Assembly: GCF_008831285.2 (NCBI RefSeq) | Contig: NC_045145.1 | Span: 16,694,040 to 16,758,039 of the forward strand | DNA from: Nymphaea colorata | Taxonomy: Eukaryota > Streptophyta > Magnoliopsida > Nymphaeales > Nymphaeaceae | DNA: 64,000 nt | Reading direction: 5' to 3' | Shown here: positions 23,301 through 35,756 of the stretch, in pieces | How positions within the stretch are numbered: the first letter of the stretch is position 1 | How the letters are laid out: every line of letters begins with the position of its first letter | Program-made: the position numbers and the translations under genes | The notes under the pieces: model-generated | What the model saw: the letters and a program-made list of their open reading frames with translations, nothing else | Told to the model about the DNA's origin: nothing | The model's database searches: none

Positions 23301-23970
23301 CTGCAAAATCCAACAAGAGCCTTCAAAGGGAACACCATTGGCATCTGTGGCGACTCTTGGTCCAACAGGTTATTATTTTCTTGCACGACTTCTCTTTTTC
23401 TTTGGGATTATTCTTCCCAATTTGTTGAGGAAGCCCGATTAGGATATCTGGACATTGTGTTTTTTTCCTTTTGGGTATCAAGCTAAATAATTTCTCCTTG
23501 TCTGCCGCAGTTCCTCAGGCACGGAAAGCTTCACTAGCTCGATTCTTGGAGAAGCGCAAGGAGAGGTAATTATCCTAGTTGCACTTGCTTATCATTTGTT
23601 CTTTCATTCGTGGTTTTTATTAGATAATATTACTTTTGTTCTACAAGGTTTTGGTTATTGCTATTGGAATATGGCAATGCCTGCTGAACTAAACAAATGA
23701 ACTATTAGCTCAAGAAGCTCTATTTTTGTATACGTCTTGAGTGCTTTTTTTTTACATCAGAAATTGAAATTCTCTAAACCATTTTGCTTTCACAATGGCA
23801 TAGGCAGGTCTTCTTACTTGGTCTCCTCCATTCTCCTCCAACAATCTGATATTTGGTTCTTGCCTTCCAGGTTGACAGTTGCTTCGCCATATGCTAAGCC
23901 GCCAGAAGCTTGTAAGGAGGGCGACCATTCTGCTCTTGATGTCAACGTTCCGACAAGCATAGGGGAGTGA
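20316..23970 (+). CDS. TIFY6B: JAZ jasmonate repressor, JAZ3/TIFY6 type
   Basis: Seven exons, 20316-20460, 21696-21886, 22152-22465, 22586-22685, 23056-23368, 23511-23565 and 23871-23970, splice in frame to 405 aa. The N-terminus MMERDFLG resembles JAZ3/TIFY6B (MERDFLGL). The TIFY (ZIM) domain, TIFYGG at 233-238, carries NINJA binding and dimerisation. The Jas motif at about 356-380 (PQARKASLARFLEKRKER, then LTVASPY) mediates COI1-dependent degradation and MYC binding. As a nuclear repressor it would block MYC factors until JA-Ile triggers its destruction. The Jas motif is split by the last intron, as is usual for JAZ genes. The leader is CT-rich and two G-boxes lie upstream. Whether it matches JAZ3 or JAZ4 cannot be resolved by eye. 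Confidence 0.95.
20461..21695 (+). other. Intron 1 of the JAZ gene
   Basis: 1,235-bp T-rich intron, donor CCC/GTAAGC and acceptor CTTGCAG. A long first intron is common in TIFY6-type genes. It has several plus-strand open frames (for example 21013-21393) with no recognisable product. Confidence 0.85.
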
Positions 23971-25600
23971 AGCCCCGCTTGAAAGACTGGCAAACTACTG
24001 TGAGCACCTTAAAAGCATAAAAACAATGGGAAGCAGTCGGTGAAGAAATTGAGGGCATGCTTTTCTCAAATTGTAAATACTTGGTCTTTATAATTTTATG
24101 AACGAGCAATCGCTAGATCTCTCCTTCCTCTCTCTTCTCTGTAACCAGAGGTTTTCCCGTCTGGGAAAGCTGTAGCTTGAATTCTAGTTTCTGATGGTTT
24201 CATAAATTTATATATCTGCAAGCTGAACAAGAACATTGAAGTTCATCTCTGTATAATTTTTTTCTTTTGGGGGGGTTTTGACTCGAGGGAAGAAGATTAA
24301 GTTTTGTCATTTCATGTTCAGACCATTTACATCCCCTTTCTCCTTGTCTTGGATGAATCTGATTCCTTTACTCGAAAAAGGCATGCGAGCACTAGCAGAA
24401 CTAAATTGCCAACTATTTTGGTGGACTCAATTTTCTGTCCCGCGGATATTATAAAAGCAAAAGTTCATAGCATAAAAATTCTCTCGAGGTGGATGTGAGC
24501 GGGGGAACTGCACATGGGGGTTGTCTGAGATTTCAAAATAAATATTGAAGGGCTACAAAAAATCAGAAAGAGGGGGTCGGGTGGGGGAGGATTGGGATGA
24601 TGCGATGGCGTTTACAACGTGTGTCGGCATCAAGATAAAACAAGAATGTCAGAATCTTTGAAATATTTTAATGGCAATAAACAAGTGGATCTGCGTCAGT
24701 GCAGCAGTTCACATGCACAATAGTTAAAAGCCAATTATTCCTCTTTCTTTCTCTTTTAAGGCATGGCGGAGTAGGCGTCGATGGTGGTCCAACCTTTCCG
24801 TGGACGGACGCTGGGAAGTCGCCAAAAATACCGCGCCAGATCTTTGAACCGCGTTCTCTACAATAAAGAAGCCAAAGCATATTTTATTATGATCATATTT
24901 TTTTTAATACATATTCTTCTGCTTTGATGGCGTCTATCCTTTTATTTACGTGCCCTTCTCCAGTCGTGGTTGCTCGTCGTCTTGCTTCATAAAACTTTTC
25001 ATCGGTCTCACGGCAATTTCATGGCCGGACACGGTTTCGGTCTTGTTCTTACCAATATCACCACTTGAACGTTCTCGTGGGCATTTGATCTAACTTCCTT
25101 TTTAAAATTTAATTTGGTAGTTGCAAAGAGCATCACAGTTGTTTTGTTTGAGAGTTTTAATTGTTATGAATTATATTTATGACACTTGAGTTGAATTGAA
25201 GGATGTATTTACTACTATTAATTTAATATTATTTTTTCAGCATTCCGTTCCTCTTCTTGACAAAACGGTGGGCGTCATAAAATTTGAAGACAGATCCAGA
25301 TTGGCAAGTAAAAAAAAAAAAAAAAAAAAGAGTTTTCTACTCCCAAACATAAAACGTGTTAAATATTTCTGATCTTTACGTTTCGTGTGGAATTTATTAA
25401 TGGAGTACAATGAGCCATGTGAAGCGTATCCAAGACCCAATCTTGGGTGGGTCACACGGTTGGTGCTTCCTCCTCTTTTGTCTATTCTTTACAGCTCGGT
25501 CACACCCTGTAGCCCCTCACTATTTTAATCTTATAATATTATCCACTTGGGCCAAAAGAAAATTTGGGGTTTATAATTTAATTATTTCTTATTAATGTAA
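23971..25600. other. JAZ 3' UTR and spacer
   Basis: The first 150-300 bases after the TGA at 23970 are likely the 3' UTR. Beyond that the sequence is AT-rich with an A20 run at about 25310-25330. No gene was recognised. Confidence 0.6.
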
Positions 25601-25602
25601 GA

Positions 25603-25869
25603 TTAAGAGGGCGTGCTTTCTCTAACCCAGTTTTGTAAAAACAGATTATAAAAACTAAGTTTTTTAATGAGTTTTAGAAACCGTTTTTTTGAACGGCACG
25701 TGTAAAACCCGGTTTTTGAATAACCCAAAGGAAACCAGGATTTTCATTGCATTCAACAAAACCAGGTTTTGTAAAAACCGAGTTTTCGTCAAACCCGGTT
25801 TTAATGGCACTCAAATACTCCAAAAACCCATCAAAACTTGCTTTTGAAGTGTCATCCAAACAGCCTTAA
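25603..25869. mobile_element. MITE rich in AAACC(A/C)GGTTTT words, TTAA-flanked
   Basis: A 259-bp body lies between TTAA at 25603-25606 and TTAA at 25866-25869. The right end reads GTCATCCAAACAGCC, the complement of the GGGTGTTTGGATGAC-type ends seen at 46.7-47.4 kb. The interior repeats AAACCAGGTTTT-like palindromes. It is the uninterrupted relative of the nested element at 46664-47368. PIF/Harbinger-type MITEs have similar GGGTGTTTGG ends, but the superfamily is not proven. Confidence 0.6.
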
Positions 25870-25875
25870 TAGGAA

Positions 25876-27530
25876 ACATACATCCATCGCAGCTGGATGA
25901 ATCGGTTTGGAACAATGACATAAAGAATCGGACTGTACGAGACGAATCAACTTTTTCAAAATATTTAAAATAAATAAAAAAGAAATTTAATTTAATTGAA
26001 AAAAAAAACAATTAAGGCAAAAATAAGGCTGTTGTCGGGCTGTCCCGTGGGGCTGCCGAGCAAATGCAATGCACGTTGAATGCCAAAATTACGAATAATT
26101 TTGTTCCCTCCTCAGCTCCTACAGTGTTTATTTATCAATAATATTATGTGCAAGGCCATATTTTGGATTAGGGATGTCAGAGATTTGGTTTCGAACCTCA
26201 CATATCACCAAACTGCTTCTAAAAATCGGATATATAAAAAAAAAAAACTCAACATCCAATTAAAAAAATTGGATCAATTCCAATCTAAGAAGTGACAACC
26301 GATTGGATTTGGATTCAGCTGTAAACAAATATCTAATTGAATTCAGTTTCACAATCAAATTCAGATCTAGTTTTGAACAAATATTCTACAATTAATATAC
26401 ATAAGTATAAAAGTCAGTTTTTAGATATATAGCTGTACGGTTCATATCCAATTGTGTATTTAAAAGTCGGATTTATATTTGGGTCTGGATTTTTCAAATC
26501 TTCATAAGAGAAAAACTTTTGCTTCAAATTCGATTCTCCTTATCTTTTATAAGGGGAAAAAAAAAAGAAAGGAAAAAAAGCTTCTAGACAAATTTTACCA
26601 CCCAGCGAGTTGAGATTTTATTATTTAAACCAGCGCAAGTTGAAGGAGAAAAAGGGGAAGTCATAAATTGACGTGACATTGGGGAGCTGATAATGGCAAG
26701 GGCCCATCATCTTTCATAATAGGCGAATGCAAACGCGAGTCCAAAGTCGATAACAGGGTCAAGAGATAAGGCGGGACAATCAACGCGTATTTTAAAATTA
26801 TTTTCTTATGATAGGAAGGTATCGTGTTTGCATCTGTACTTAATTCGTGGCACGTCAACCAAAACGTCGTCGTCTTTCGCAGCCAACTTGCCCAACTTGC
26901 TCTCACGTGCTGCAACAACTTGGTCCACTGTACTTGTAGAAATGGCCATGGCCGCTTCTTATCCTTACTCTTTTCATCATCTTCTTCTTCTTCAGTGGGC
27001 GGACCGAATCTGGGCGGAACATTTTTTTTTGCCAAGGATAATCACATGCTCATATTCTCTGTAGCAGCTCTTTCTAGGAGAGCGGAAGGAAATACTTTCC
27101 CTTGATTGATTGAGAGTCTAAACCCCTTCTTCCTCGGTCCCTATGGTCGAGAACTACATTGGAGTAGCGGCGGAAGTTTTTGAAAAAGTAAAGTTTGAGT
27201 ATATGAAGCATAATTTGTGGATCTTGAATTCATGACATACCGTATAATTTGATCATCTTAACTTGTTTCCGAATCAGCAGCGGAGTCAAAAAAAATTGTT
27301 GGAGAAGTACTTGTTTAAGATTCTCACTTAAAAATAAAGAATTTTTAAGAAACTGGTCTGAGCAACTGTTCCAAATAGATGAAGCCAACCATATCAATTG
27401 TGGTACATGTTTTACCATCATGTGCTAATGTGTACATTTTCTTTACTAACAACATGGGTTCAGGTTCATGGGTGTTACACTATCATGTGCTAATATATAT
27501 ATATATAATATACTAACATATGGTTTTGAA
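25876..27530. repeat. Segmental duplication, copy 1
   Basis: Matched in order by copy 2 at 27903-29205. Shared blocks are TCGGTTTGGAACAATGACAT (25900/27929), ATTGTGTATTTAAAAGT (26450/28220), CTTAATTCGTGGCACGTCAACC (about 26840/28475) with GCAACAACTTGG and CATGCTCATATTCTCTGTAG, and CATTTTCTTTACTAA with GGGTTCAGGTTCA (27436/29130). An ATG-started frame at about 26941 (MAMAASYPYSFHH) is matched in copy 2 by a more hydrophobic frame. No product was recognised. Confidence 0.7.
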
Positions 27531-27862
27531 GGGGAGATATTATGAAGAGGCCAAAGTCCTCATCGTTTTTTTTTTTTCATGTTTGTGGGGTTCAATGTTG
27601 TTTCAGAACTTGGGTGAATTTATAATTTAATTCATTCAACTTGAGAGTAGAGTCTACTACCATTTATGGTTTAGTGGAATAGCATTTATGAGAACATAAT
27701 TGATGACCAGGTTTTTACTGTCTCACTACTCACTAATCCAACCAACTATATTACGCCCCTCAAAGCTAATAAGCTATAAGTTAGGATTGATTGGTGTTAA
27801 TATAATTTCTTTACTAAGATATGTATTTGTGTTGCATGTGTCAATAACATGATTAAAGAATA

Positions 27863-27899
<37 letters not shown>

Positions 27900-27902
27900 G
27901 GA

Positions 27903-29205
27903 ACACATTGATCAGAGCTGGACAAATCGGTTTGGAACAATGACATAAATACTGGACTGTACAGGAGCAAATCAATTGGGGCCGAATCTAAGACTGTTTT
28001 GCTCTTGCTCAGGCAGTGGGATAATCCTCTCGCTTACTCAGAAAAAACTTAAAACACCCAATTAAGAAATTGGATCAGTTCAGACAACGGATCAGATTTC
28101 AGTTCAATTATGTACAAATTGGATTCAAATTCAGATTTAATTTCAAATAAATATGGTACCTTTATTATTCATAAATTTTGAAAGTCAGCTTTTTAGATGT
28201 ATAACTTGCCGTTCGGATTCAATTGTGTATTTAAAAGTTGGATTTACATGCGGGTGTGAATTTAAAAGTCAAAACCTGACTGAATTCACATTTCAATTTA
28301 AAAATTCAGATCCAAATACGATTTAGATTTTCTTCATTCTCATCTGAATCCAAATTCAAATTTTAATATGGAAACAACCAATAAGTGAGAAACAAGCAAT
28401 GAGAGGCCTTCTTTGTCCAAACTCACAAGGACAAACCCACAAATCCTCACGGAATATATCTTGTTTTCATGTCTACTTAATTCGTGGCACGTCAACCAAC
28501 ACATCGTCGTCTTCTTTCTTCCGCAGCCAACTTGCTCTAATCTGCAGGCCAACTGGCTTTGGTATCCTGCAACAACTTGGTGCACTGTGCTAGTAGAAAT
28601 GGCCAACCCTGCTCCTTTACTCTTGCCCATCTTCATCTTCATCTACATTTTTGCCAAGGACAAATCACATGCTCATATTCTCTGTAGTAGCTGTTTTCAA
28701 ATGAGTGGAAAGAAATCCCTTTACTTGATTGAGAGTCCCTCGTTCCTTTGTCCTCAAGTGTTGCCAGGGGCGAAGCCAGGATTTTCTTCAGGGGCAGACC
28801 GACAGTCCAACTTTTGGATCTGGGTAGGATCAAATTGAATTCAAATCCAAAAATACATGGCGTAATTAAAAAATTATACATTTTTCAATGTAATTTTTTT
28901 TTTCATTAGCCAGGGTGGGGTCATGGCCTAGGCAGTCCCCCCCTCCCTCCCTCCGCCCGTGAGTGTGCCACCAGGATTGAAGTAGTGGTGAAAGGTTTTC
29001 AAATGGTAAGTTTTGAGTATTAGAAACATAATTTATCTTGAATTGTTTCGAATAGATTTAATTTAACCAACTACATATGCGGGTTTCATTTGTGGTACAT
29101 GTTTAACCGTTTCGTGCTAACGCATACATTTTCTTTACTAAAATGTGGGTTCAGGTTCACCGGAGCGATACCATCATGTGCTAATATGGATTTTCTAAAC
29201 CACAT
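27903..29205. repeat. Segmental duplication, copy 2
   Basis: Second copy of the 25.9-27.5 kb segment in the same orientation. Its open frame from ATG 28600 begins MANPAPLLLPIFIFIYIF, signal-peptide-like, then KDKSHAHILCSSC. It is interrupted by the element at 28765-28961, which copy 1 lacks. The pair may be duplicated 5' ends of a decayed gene, but the family was not recognised. Confidence 0.65.
28765..28961. mobile_element. hAT-like MITE (CAGGGGCG ends)
   Basis: A 197-bp element from CAGGGGCGAAGCCAGG to CTCCGCCCGTG. The flanks AGTGTTGC and AGTGTGCC match at 6 of 8 positions, a decayed target duplication. The ends match the elements at 42280 and 43252. It is absent from the paralogous site near 27110-27160. 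Confidence 0.65.
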
Positions 29206-30955
29206 TACATCATGTTAAGCATCGGCTTTTAAAATATATGAACGTTGGGTATAGTATATTTAATCAAACTAAATCTTATCCAAATCTGAAGTTGAGTCCG
29301 ATTTTGGAATTTAAATCCCAATCCAACTATGTCATTTCTTGTACCCAAATCTGATCCATTTACTTAATCCGATGTTAATCTATTAGTGTTAGGCACCGGA
29401 TCCAAACCGACATATTTTTCCATTCTGTTGACGGCTTGATGTAACATGTGAAACACGAGACCCACTGTGTCCTTCTCAAGGACAAATTATCAACTTCAGT
29501 TTTTCGTTGATTGTTTATATTTCTGCTATATATCTTTTCATGATTTTCATTTAAAACCTGAGGAATAATTTCATTTTTAAGAGGTTCAGACATTGGAACT
29601 TTCTTATACAAGTGTCAATTCTGCACTAAAAACATACAGTGCGACCATTTATGTTATGAAAACTTTGAAACAAGAAGACACACTCTCAAACACGATTTGA
29701 GACTTGCATGTTTGAAAAGAGGAAATTCCGATGCTTTTTATTCATACTTTGTAAGGGGCACGTTTTATTCCTATTAAAAAAGCAAAGGAGCATCTAACTG
29801 AAGAAAGTAAGTAAAGGCAGTGCTTTCATATTGTTTATTATATCTGCCATTGGGTTTTTCAATCAACTTGGACGGCCATTAGCCAAAGTTGGCAGAGCAG
29901 CTGTTGGAGCCACACAAATTATTTTCTTCAGAATAAAAATAAAAACTAAATCCACTTATTGCCATTTGAACCACATGCGAAGATGATTGGCTCCGCAGCA
30001 TGCGTCAGAGGATTTCATTTTTGATCTACAATGGCCACAAAAACGGATCATGCATTGAAAGAGAAAGGAAGAAAAATCTGCCTCTTGTGCGTGTTCCACC
30101 TGGCTGTCGACTGGCCGAAGCTGCATTAATTGGAAACTTAAAATAGTGGGGATAAATGCCTCCTCCTCGTCTTGTCGGTGGGTTGATTGCAGAAAAATTC
30201 TCCGTCAGTCAATTGGGGTTGAGTGCCGGTGCCTGCTCTTCCCGCCATCGTCGATGATGTGGACGAACTTATCGCACTGCCAATCAATTGGGTTCTTAGA
30301 ACACGTCGATTCGTCAATGCCATTAATGGTGTTTTCCTCTCATCTGTACCTTTGGTCTGCTCCATGGCTGTCATAGGCCGCCCAGTCACTGCAACTTGCT
30401 GTCCCCACCCGTACCTGCTTCAAAGAATTCATGGCGCCTGCCAGTTTTGGCAGCGTCTTGTCTTCTCCCCTCTTCAACAGACTTGACTCTTTTTACGCTG
30501 CCTTCACGAGCTTTTATATATATTTACGCTGTCTTCACGAGCTTTTACACATATATATAAATAAATAAGTACATAAATAAATAATAAATAAATGCTAAAG
30601 CCGTAAGAGAGCATCTTAATCGTTCATATTTCTAAGACTGATGACTAAGAAAATCAATGGTAAAAATATATTAGTCATTTAATATCCTGGTTGTCTATGC
30701 CATAAAGTATAATGCATTTTAGTACGGTGTTTTTAAATTCCTGATTAAATTAATTCAGATGCGTGTTTTTGTTTATCTGAATATTTGAGATGGTTTTTAT
30801 GTATGCCTCACAGCTTCGACTTCTAAACTCTGAGCAGCATACGGTGCCTTTAGGTATCAGCATGGCGCTTTTCAGCTCGTTTTCATTTTTTTTAATTCTT
30901 AAATATTAATAATATAGAAATAATATCTTATAGATACTACTTAAAGATTTCATAT
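29206..30955. other. Intergenic, unidentified open frames
   Basis: AT-rich except 30130-30490, where open frames on both strands (for example 30223-30486 plus) have balanced composition but no recognisable motif. Twenty-base words around CTGTCTTCACGAGCTTTTA repeat at 30500-30550. No gene can be supported. Confidence 0.4.
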
Positions 30956-30956
30956 A

Positions 30957-31218
30957 GTTCTTAAAAGCACAATCTAAAACTCATTTTTGTTATCCAAACA
31001 AAAAACCTATGTTTTAGAAAGTGAAAACCTGGTTTATCTTCTAATCCAAACACATAAACCAGGTTTTCAAAACTCAAAAAAAAAAAAGGTTTTTAGAAAA
31101 CAAGTTTTCACAAAAATCGTTTTTTCAATGTCCTTAAAAAACCAAGTTGTCACTTGTCGAATCTAGTTTTTGTAAAACGTCCTTTTTTTCTAGTGTGCCA
31201 AACAACCATACCCTTAAC
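30957..31218. mobile_element. Diverged relative of the AAACCAGGTTTT MITE
   Basis: It contains AACCAGGTTTTC and AAACCTGGTTT words and ends GTGCCAAACAACCATACCCTTAA, like the right ends at 25.87 and 47.37 kb. The left end is not sharply defined. A TA repeat (31257-31278) follows. Confidence 0.45.
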
Positions 31219-31279
31219 AATTTTTTACAAACATTTTTTTCCAAACATTGCAAAATTATATATATATATATATATATAG

Positions 31280-33177
31280 GAGACATTTAAGTGTGAGACT
31301 TATAGGAAACCATTGTTGCTAATTATTTTTTCAAGATAGGTGGTTGAAAAAAATGAAAGAGAAAAGTTGTTAATAATAATAATGAAAATGAGATGAACAG
31401 TTCCATGTACCCCAAAACGTCGCTTTGGGTGAAAAAGAAACCCCTTAGTAGGTTATTCAAAAGAAGAAAGAAAAAGTTGTTTTGGAAAAACTGAGTTTTA
31501 GAAACGCTGTTTGGAGGAAGCTTTAAAAGTTCAACAATGGGTAGTCCAAGGATCTCACTGCCCGGACTGCACCCTAAGCAAACTCCATGAGATCTTGTGG
31601 ATACAAGACTCCAATTATTGGGCTTGATGACCAGATTCCACGAGTCCCTCAGATTTAAGATTGCAAAATCATCTATTAAATGAGCATGATTGAACGTCTT
31701 CTGAGCAACACTTTCGTAATTATAAAAGCTTCTTTGTACTCTCAGAAAGCATAGTTCATCCGAAACTTTTGAAGTTTTATCTCTTCTCCTATCAAATGTC
31801 GAGGTTAATAGGTTTGCCTCTCCGCCCTCTGTACTGTAGCGACAAATTTGTAATTACATTGAACCGGTTTACACTCAGCAGTATCATTTAACCTGACGAC
31901 AAAAAGCTCTAATTCAAATTTATGCCAGTAAACAAAGGTATTTCTACGGTGAAAAAATATAACGAAGACTGTATCAAAATAAACATTCTCGTAAGGCTCG
32001 TAGAAGAAACAATTAACATATTCAGGTTGGTGCTAGACGCATCTAGACGATAAACTGGTTTCTCCAGTGCACAAGCTTGGGCAAAGAGAGAGAGAGAGAG
32101 GGAGACTTATTTCTAAATCACATGGATACATTCAAACAGAACAGAAACGAAAACTGAATCGTATTTTCCAGATTTTCAACGTTTACAAAAACATTGCAAC
32201 TTTTTAGAAATAAAAACCAAATTTTCAAAAACACAAAAGCAAGAACCAAGAAATTAAAAAAAAAAAAAAGGATTCGCAACCAAACAGCCCCTAAGAAAGA
32301 TAGGTTATACGTAGAAAAGGCGAGTCGTACGTAAATTTGTCCTGTCAGGTTTGGACTTGGTAGGTTACCCCAAACTCAGTTTGGTCAGGGCCTAAATTCA
32401 AAGGGCACAGCCGTACAGGGATCGGGCGTATCCTCTGGGGCAGTTCTTTTATTTTTCTCTAGAATGAGTTGAAGGACAACGCAAACCAGATGCTCGTAAG
32501 AGCAGCAGCAAAACCCTAGGATACACCTTCAAGCACCAAGAGACGCCCCTCTTCGGATTACACAGAGTTCACACTCATGGGAGCCGTCGCTCCTTCACCA
32601 TGCTAAAAAAGGTTTTGCCTTTTTTCAGCTGTACTGAACTAGTAGCCAACTTTGTTTACTTAGATTATCCCAGTCACCTTTTATCAGGAAAAGAGAAAAG
32701 AAAAAGAAGCGTGAAGATGCCATGACTAATAACAGGATTTAATAGAGTGAACGTACTGATATGCTGCTCCGGGTCAGAGAAGAGCGTTCTTTTATGGTGC
32801 CCTCGTCTCATAAGAAAATTATCGCCATGCAGAGGCGAAAACGATGAAGGCCCTATTAACCAGAGAGACCAAGCTCCTAGCGTGCAAGAAACGATTTGGT
32901 ACATCCTCAGTTTTCCTGGGGCTTCAGTTCAGTTTTATTCCACAATCATTCATAGTTGGCTTTCAAAGAATCAAACACGAAATCACAAGGCTTCATCTTC
33001 TTCTAGGATTTTACAAAAGGGTGGGAAAAACTCAAACTGCACACAATACATAGACAACCACAGACAGTGTTACCGAAAAATAACTGAACTGGGCTGTGCA
33101 TGATACAGCATACGCCTGATCCCGCTGCAGGCATCAGATGTGATGCTAAACCATCAGAAGAGAATTAACAATCAAAA
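31280..33177. other. Spacer and ARL8 3' UTR
   Basis: Repeat fragments ending CCAAACAGCCCCTAAG near 32290, a GA run at 32087-32101, and the ARL8 3' UTR in the few hundred bases below 33178. Open frames at 32674-33103 have no recognisable product. Confidence 0.5.
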
Positions 33178-35694
33178 TTATTTCACTGATTTAGAGTGCT
33201 TGATAAGCCAATCAATAACAACATCTATGTTGATTGATTCCTTGCAAGAAATCATATAGCAGCATACCTCCCTGTCTTTGATTGATTCCAATGCCCTGCA
33301 CAGGTGAGAGTTGAGGAAACATTAGTCACAGGAGCCCCAAGAAAAAAGTTGGCATATCAAGTTGGAGAACTTAATTCTTAGCAGTACATGCAAGTGAGAG
33401 AAGAAGGTTAAACAAATGCCAAAGATAAGGGATATTAGAAGACTATTCATTGAAATTACTAGAATCATTTTATTTAAAATGACCTTGTTTGAGGGATTTG
33501 AAAGCAAAAGCAGGCAATGATATGCTCATTGCTCATGTATTACAATAGAAGTAACGGACGTCTTAAGCAGGAAATAAAGCACGAACTCACATTTGATCCA
33601 CCAGTGCCTGCTTGGACAAAGCTTCAGATTTGTCGATCTTATTACCAAGAACAAGCAGTGGGATCCCATTCAGAGATGGCTTTGTCAACAGCTCAAGCAG
33701 CTCGCTTTTAGAAATGGGAATGCTGTCTCTGTCAGCAGCATCAACCACATACCTACAACACACGAAAACTCTAAGTTACTTAAACTCGTAGAGAAGATGG
33801 AACAGGAGACAATGAGTCAACCTAGGAATCATCCAGCACTTTCGAGGAAACCGACATATTTACATCATACTTGGACTACAAATGTAGAATAAGAACTAAA
33901 ATATAAGAAAACTGCCAACACAGGTGTAACGATTAAAGCAAATAAGAGATAAAGTTTGATTTCAAATGATAGTTTACACATAATTTCCTCTTTAAGTGAC
34001 CATGCAACTTTGCAATAAATCAATCTCTTTTGCCCTTTGATTGCTTATAACATTTTTCCCCAAAAAAGGGTAGTTAATCAAAGAGAGAATAATCCCAAGG
34101 ATGACGTTGAAACCTTAGTAAAAGTAGCTAAGATAGGTGCCTGTACCTAAGCGAAAGGTAAAACATTAATACAACATGTCAACATCCAAATTTATATTTC
34201 AGTGTAGCGAGCACCAAGTGGAAGAGCTATTATCTGAAACATGAGAACAAGGGTGAAGTACTTTAAGTTTTAAAAAATAAATCTTGTGAGGTAGAAATAA
34301 AAGAACAGGTGCAATGTATTATTTAAGGTACACACTGTGTTGCCGGTCGACTGTGTCTTGCTCGGCCAAGCCAGTAAAAGGTGATGCTGCTTGGCCAGCT
34401 TAGGCATAGTTGGAAGGCATGTGGAATCAATCGGTCGCCGAGTCAAGTAGAAAGCAATGCACGTGGAATGTGCAGCGCGGTGGTGCAGTGACAAGGCGTT
34501 TAAATGCATCAAGATCAGCAGTCCCTTTGGAAGTGCAAGTCCGTCGTTGGGGAATCCAGTGGGTTCCCCACGAGTAGTGTTTGGATACACAAGGGGGTGC
34601 GCGTGGGTTAGGGGCAATTCCCCCAGTGGGCGCATACGCTGCGTTCCACAACCGCGTAGAGTCACGCGGGGGTGAGCAAGTGAATGCTCATCGTCGAGTA
34701 GGTCGATGGTCGACCGCCTTACTTAATGACATATAGTCGTCAACTGGCTTCGGCTGGAGACTTCCTCACAAGGGAAGTCTACCCCCACCCAGATTTCGTT
34801 TGGATGTAGATAGGCACTTGGAAGAATGGCGAAGTTCTGACAGGGCCTCATGGCCACGGCTTGCCGATGGTCGACAATGGGATAAACCTGGGTGATGGTG
34901 TGCCGAATGCTTAGCACTCCTCGTCTAGTCTACAGTCCTGAAGAAAAGATGAATGTTTCCGCTAGCTTAAGAGAGAGACGGCTGGCCGAAGGCTTTGGGG
35001 ACCGCCTTCGGCGCCGCGCGGACTGGAGAAACTCAGCCCGTGACACACTGAATAGCCTGTTTAAAAGGCCAGGACTACTGTTGAATAAAAGTCACATGGG
35101 TACGGGTACAGTTTGCGTACGGGTACGGAGATACGAGTACAAACACGACAACTTTAAAAAATGTGGGTACGGGGGTACGACATGATATATGTACGTATAT
35201 ATGCAAAATAACACAAAAAAATCAAAATGAAAGCAACATTTTAATAAACAAGTGATATAAATAAAAACATTAGTATGCTAATGAACAATAACTCTAAGAA
35301 TAGAATGAAAAGTAAGGTAGAAAAAATTAAATCAAAGTAAAATTAAGTAGATTGAATCTAAAGGTACCGAATGTGTCCAAGTACCCATTTTGGGTACGGG
35401 TACAGCGACACGGCTACGTGGACCTTACTGAAGTACCCATGTGACTTATTAACATATCTCAGTGCTACCAAGGCAGTGCAAGTTTCAAGCAAAGTGTAGC
35501 AACAAAAACTTGAAGCTCACTGACTTAACCTAAACAGATACTGATTTTAATGAAAGTACTACTTCAACCCGACATTCCCAGTTGCCATATTGATATCATC
35601 ATTCTTTCGCAAACTTAGAAGCCAACAAGTCTAGGTACTTTCGTGGCTTGGACCAAAATAATTAGCAACTTTTTCTACAACATGTGCAGACAGA

Positions 35695-35756
<62 letters not shown>

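Noticed and set aside
25603..25869. piggyBac-type element because of TTAA flanks
   Set aside because: GGGTGTTTGG-type ends fit plant PIF/Harbinger-like MITEs better, and the flanks vary (TTAA, TCAA, CCAA).
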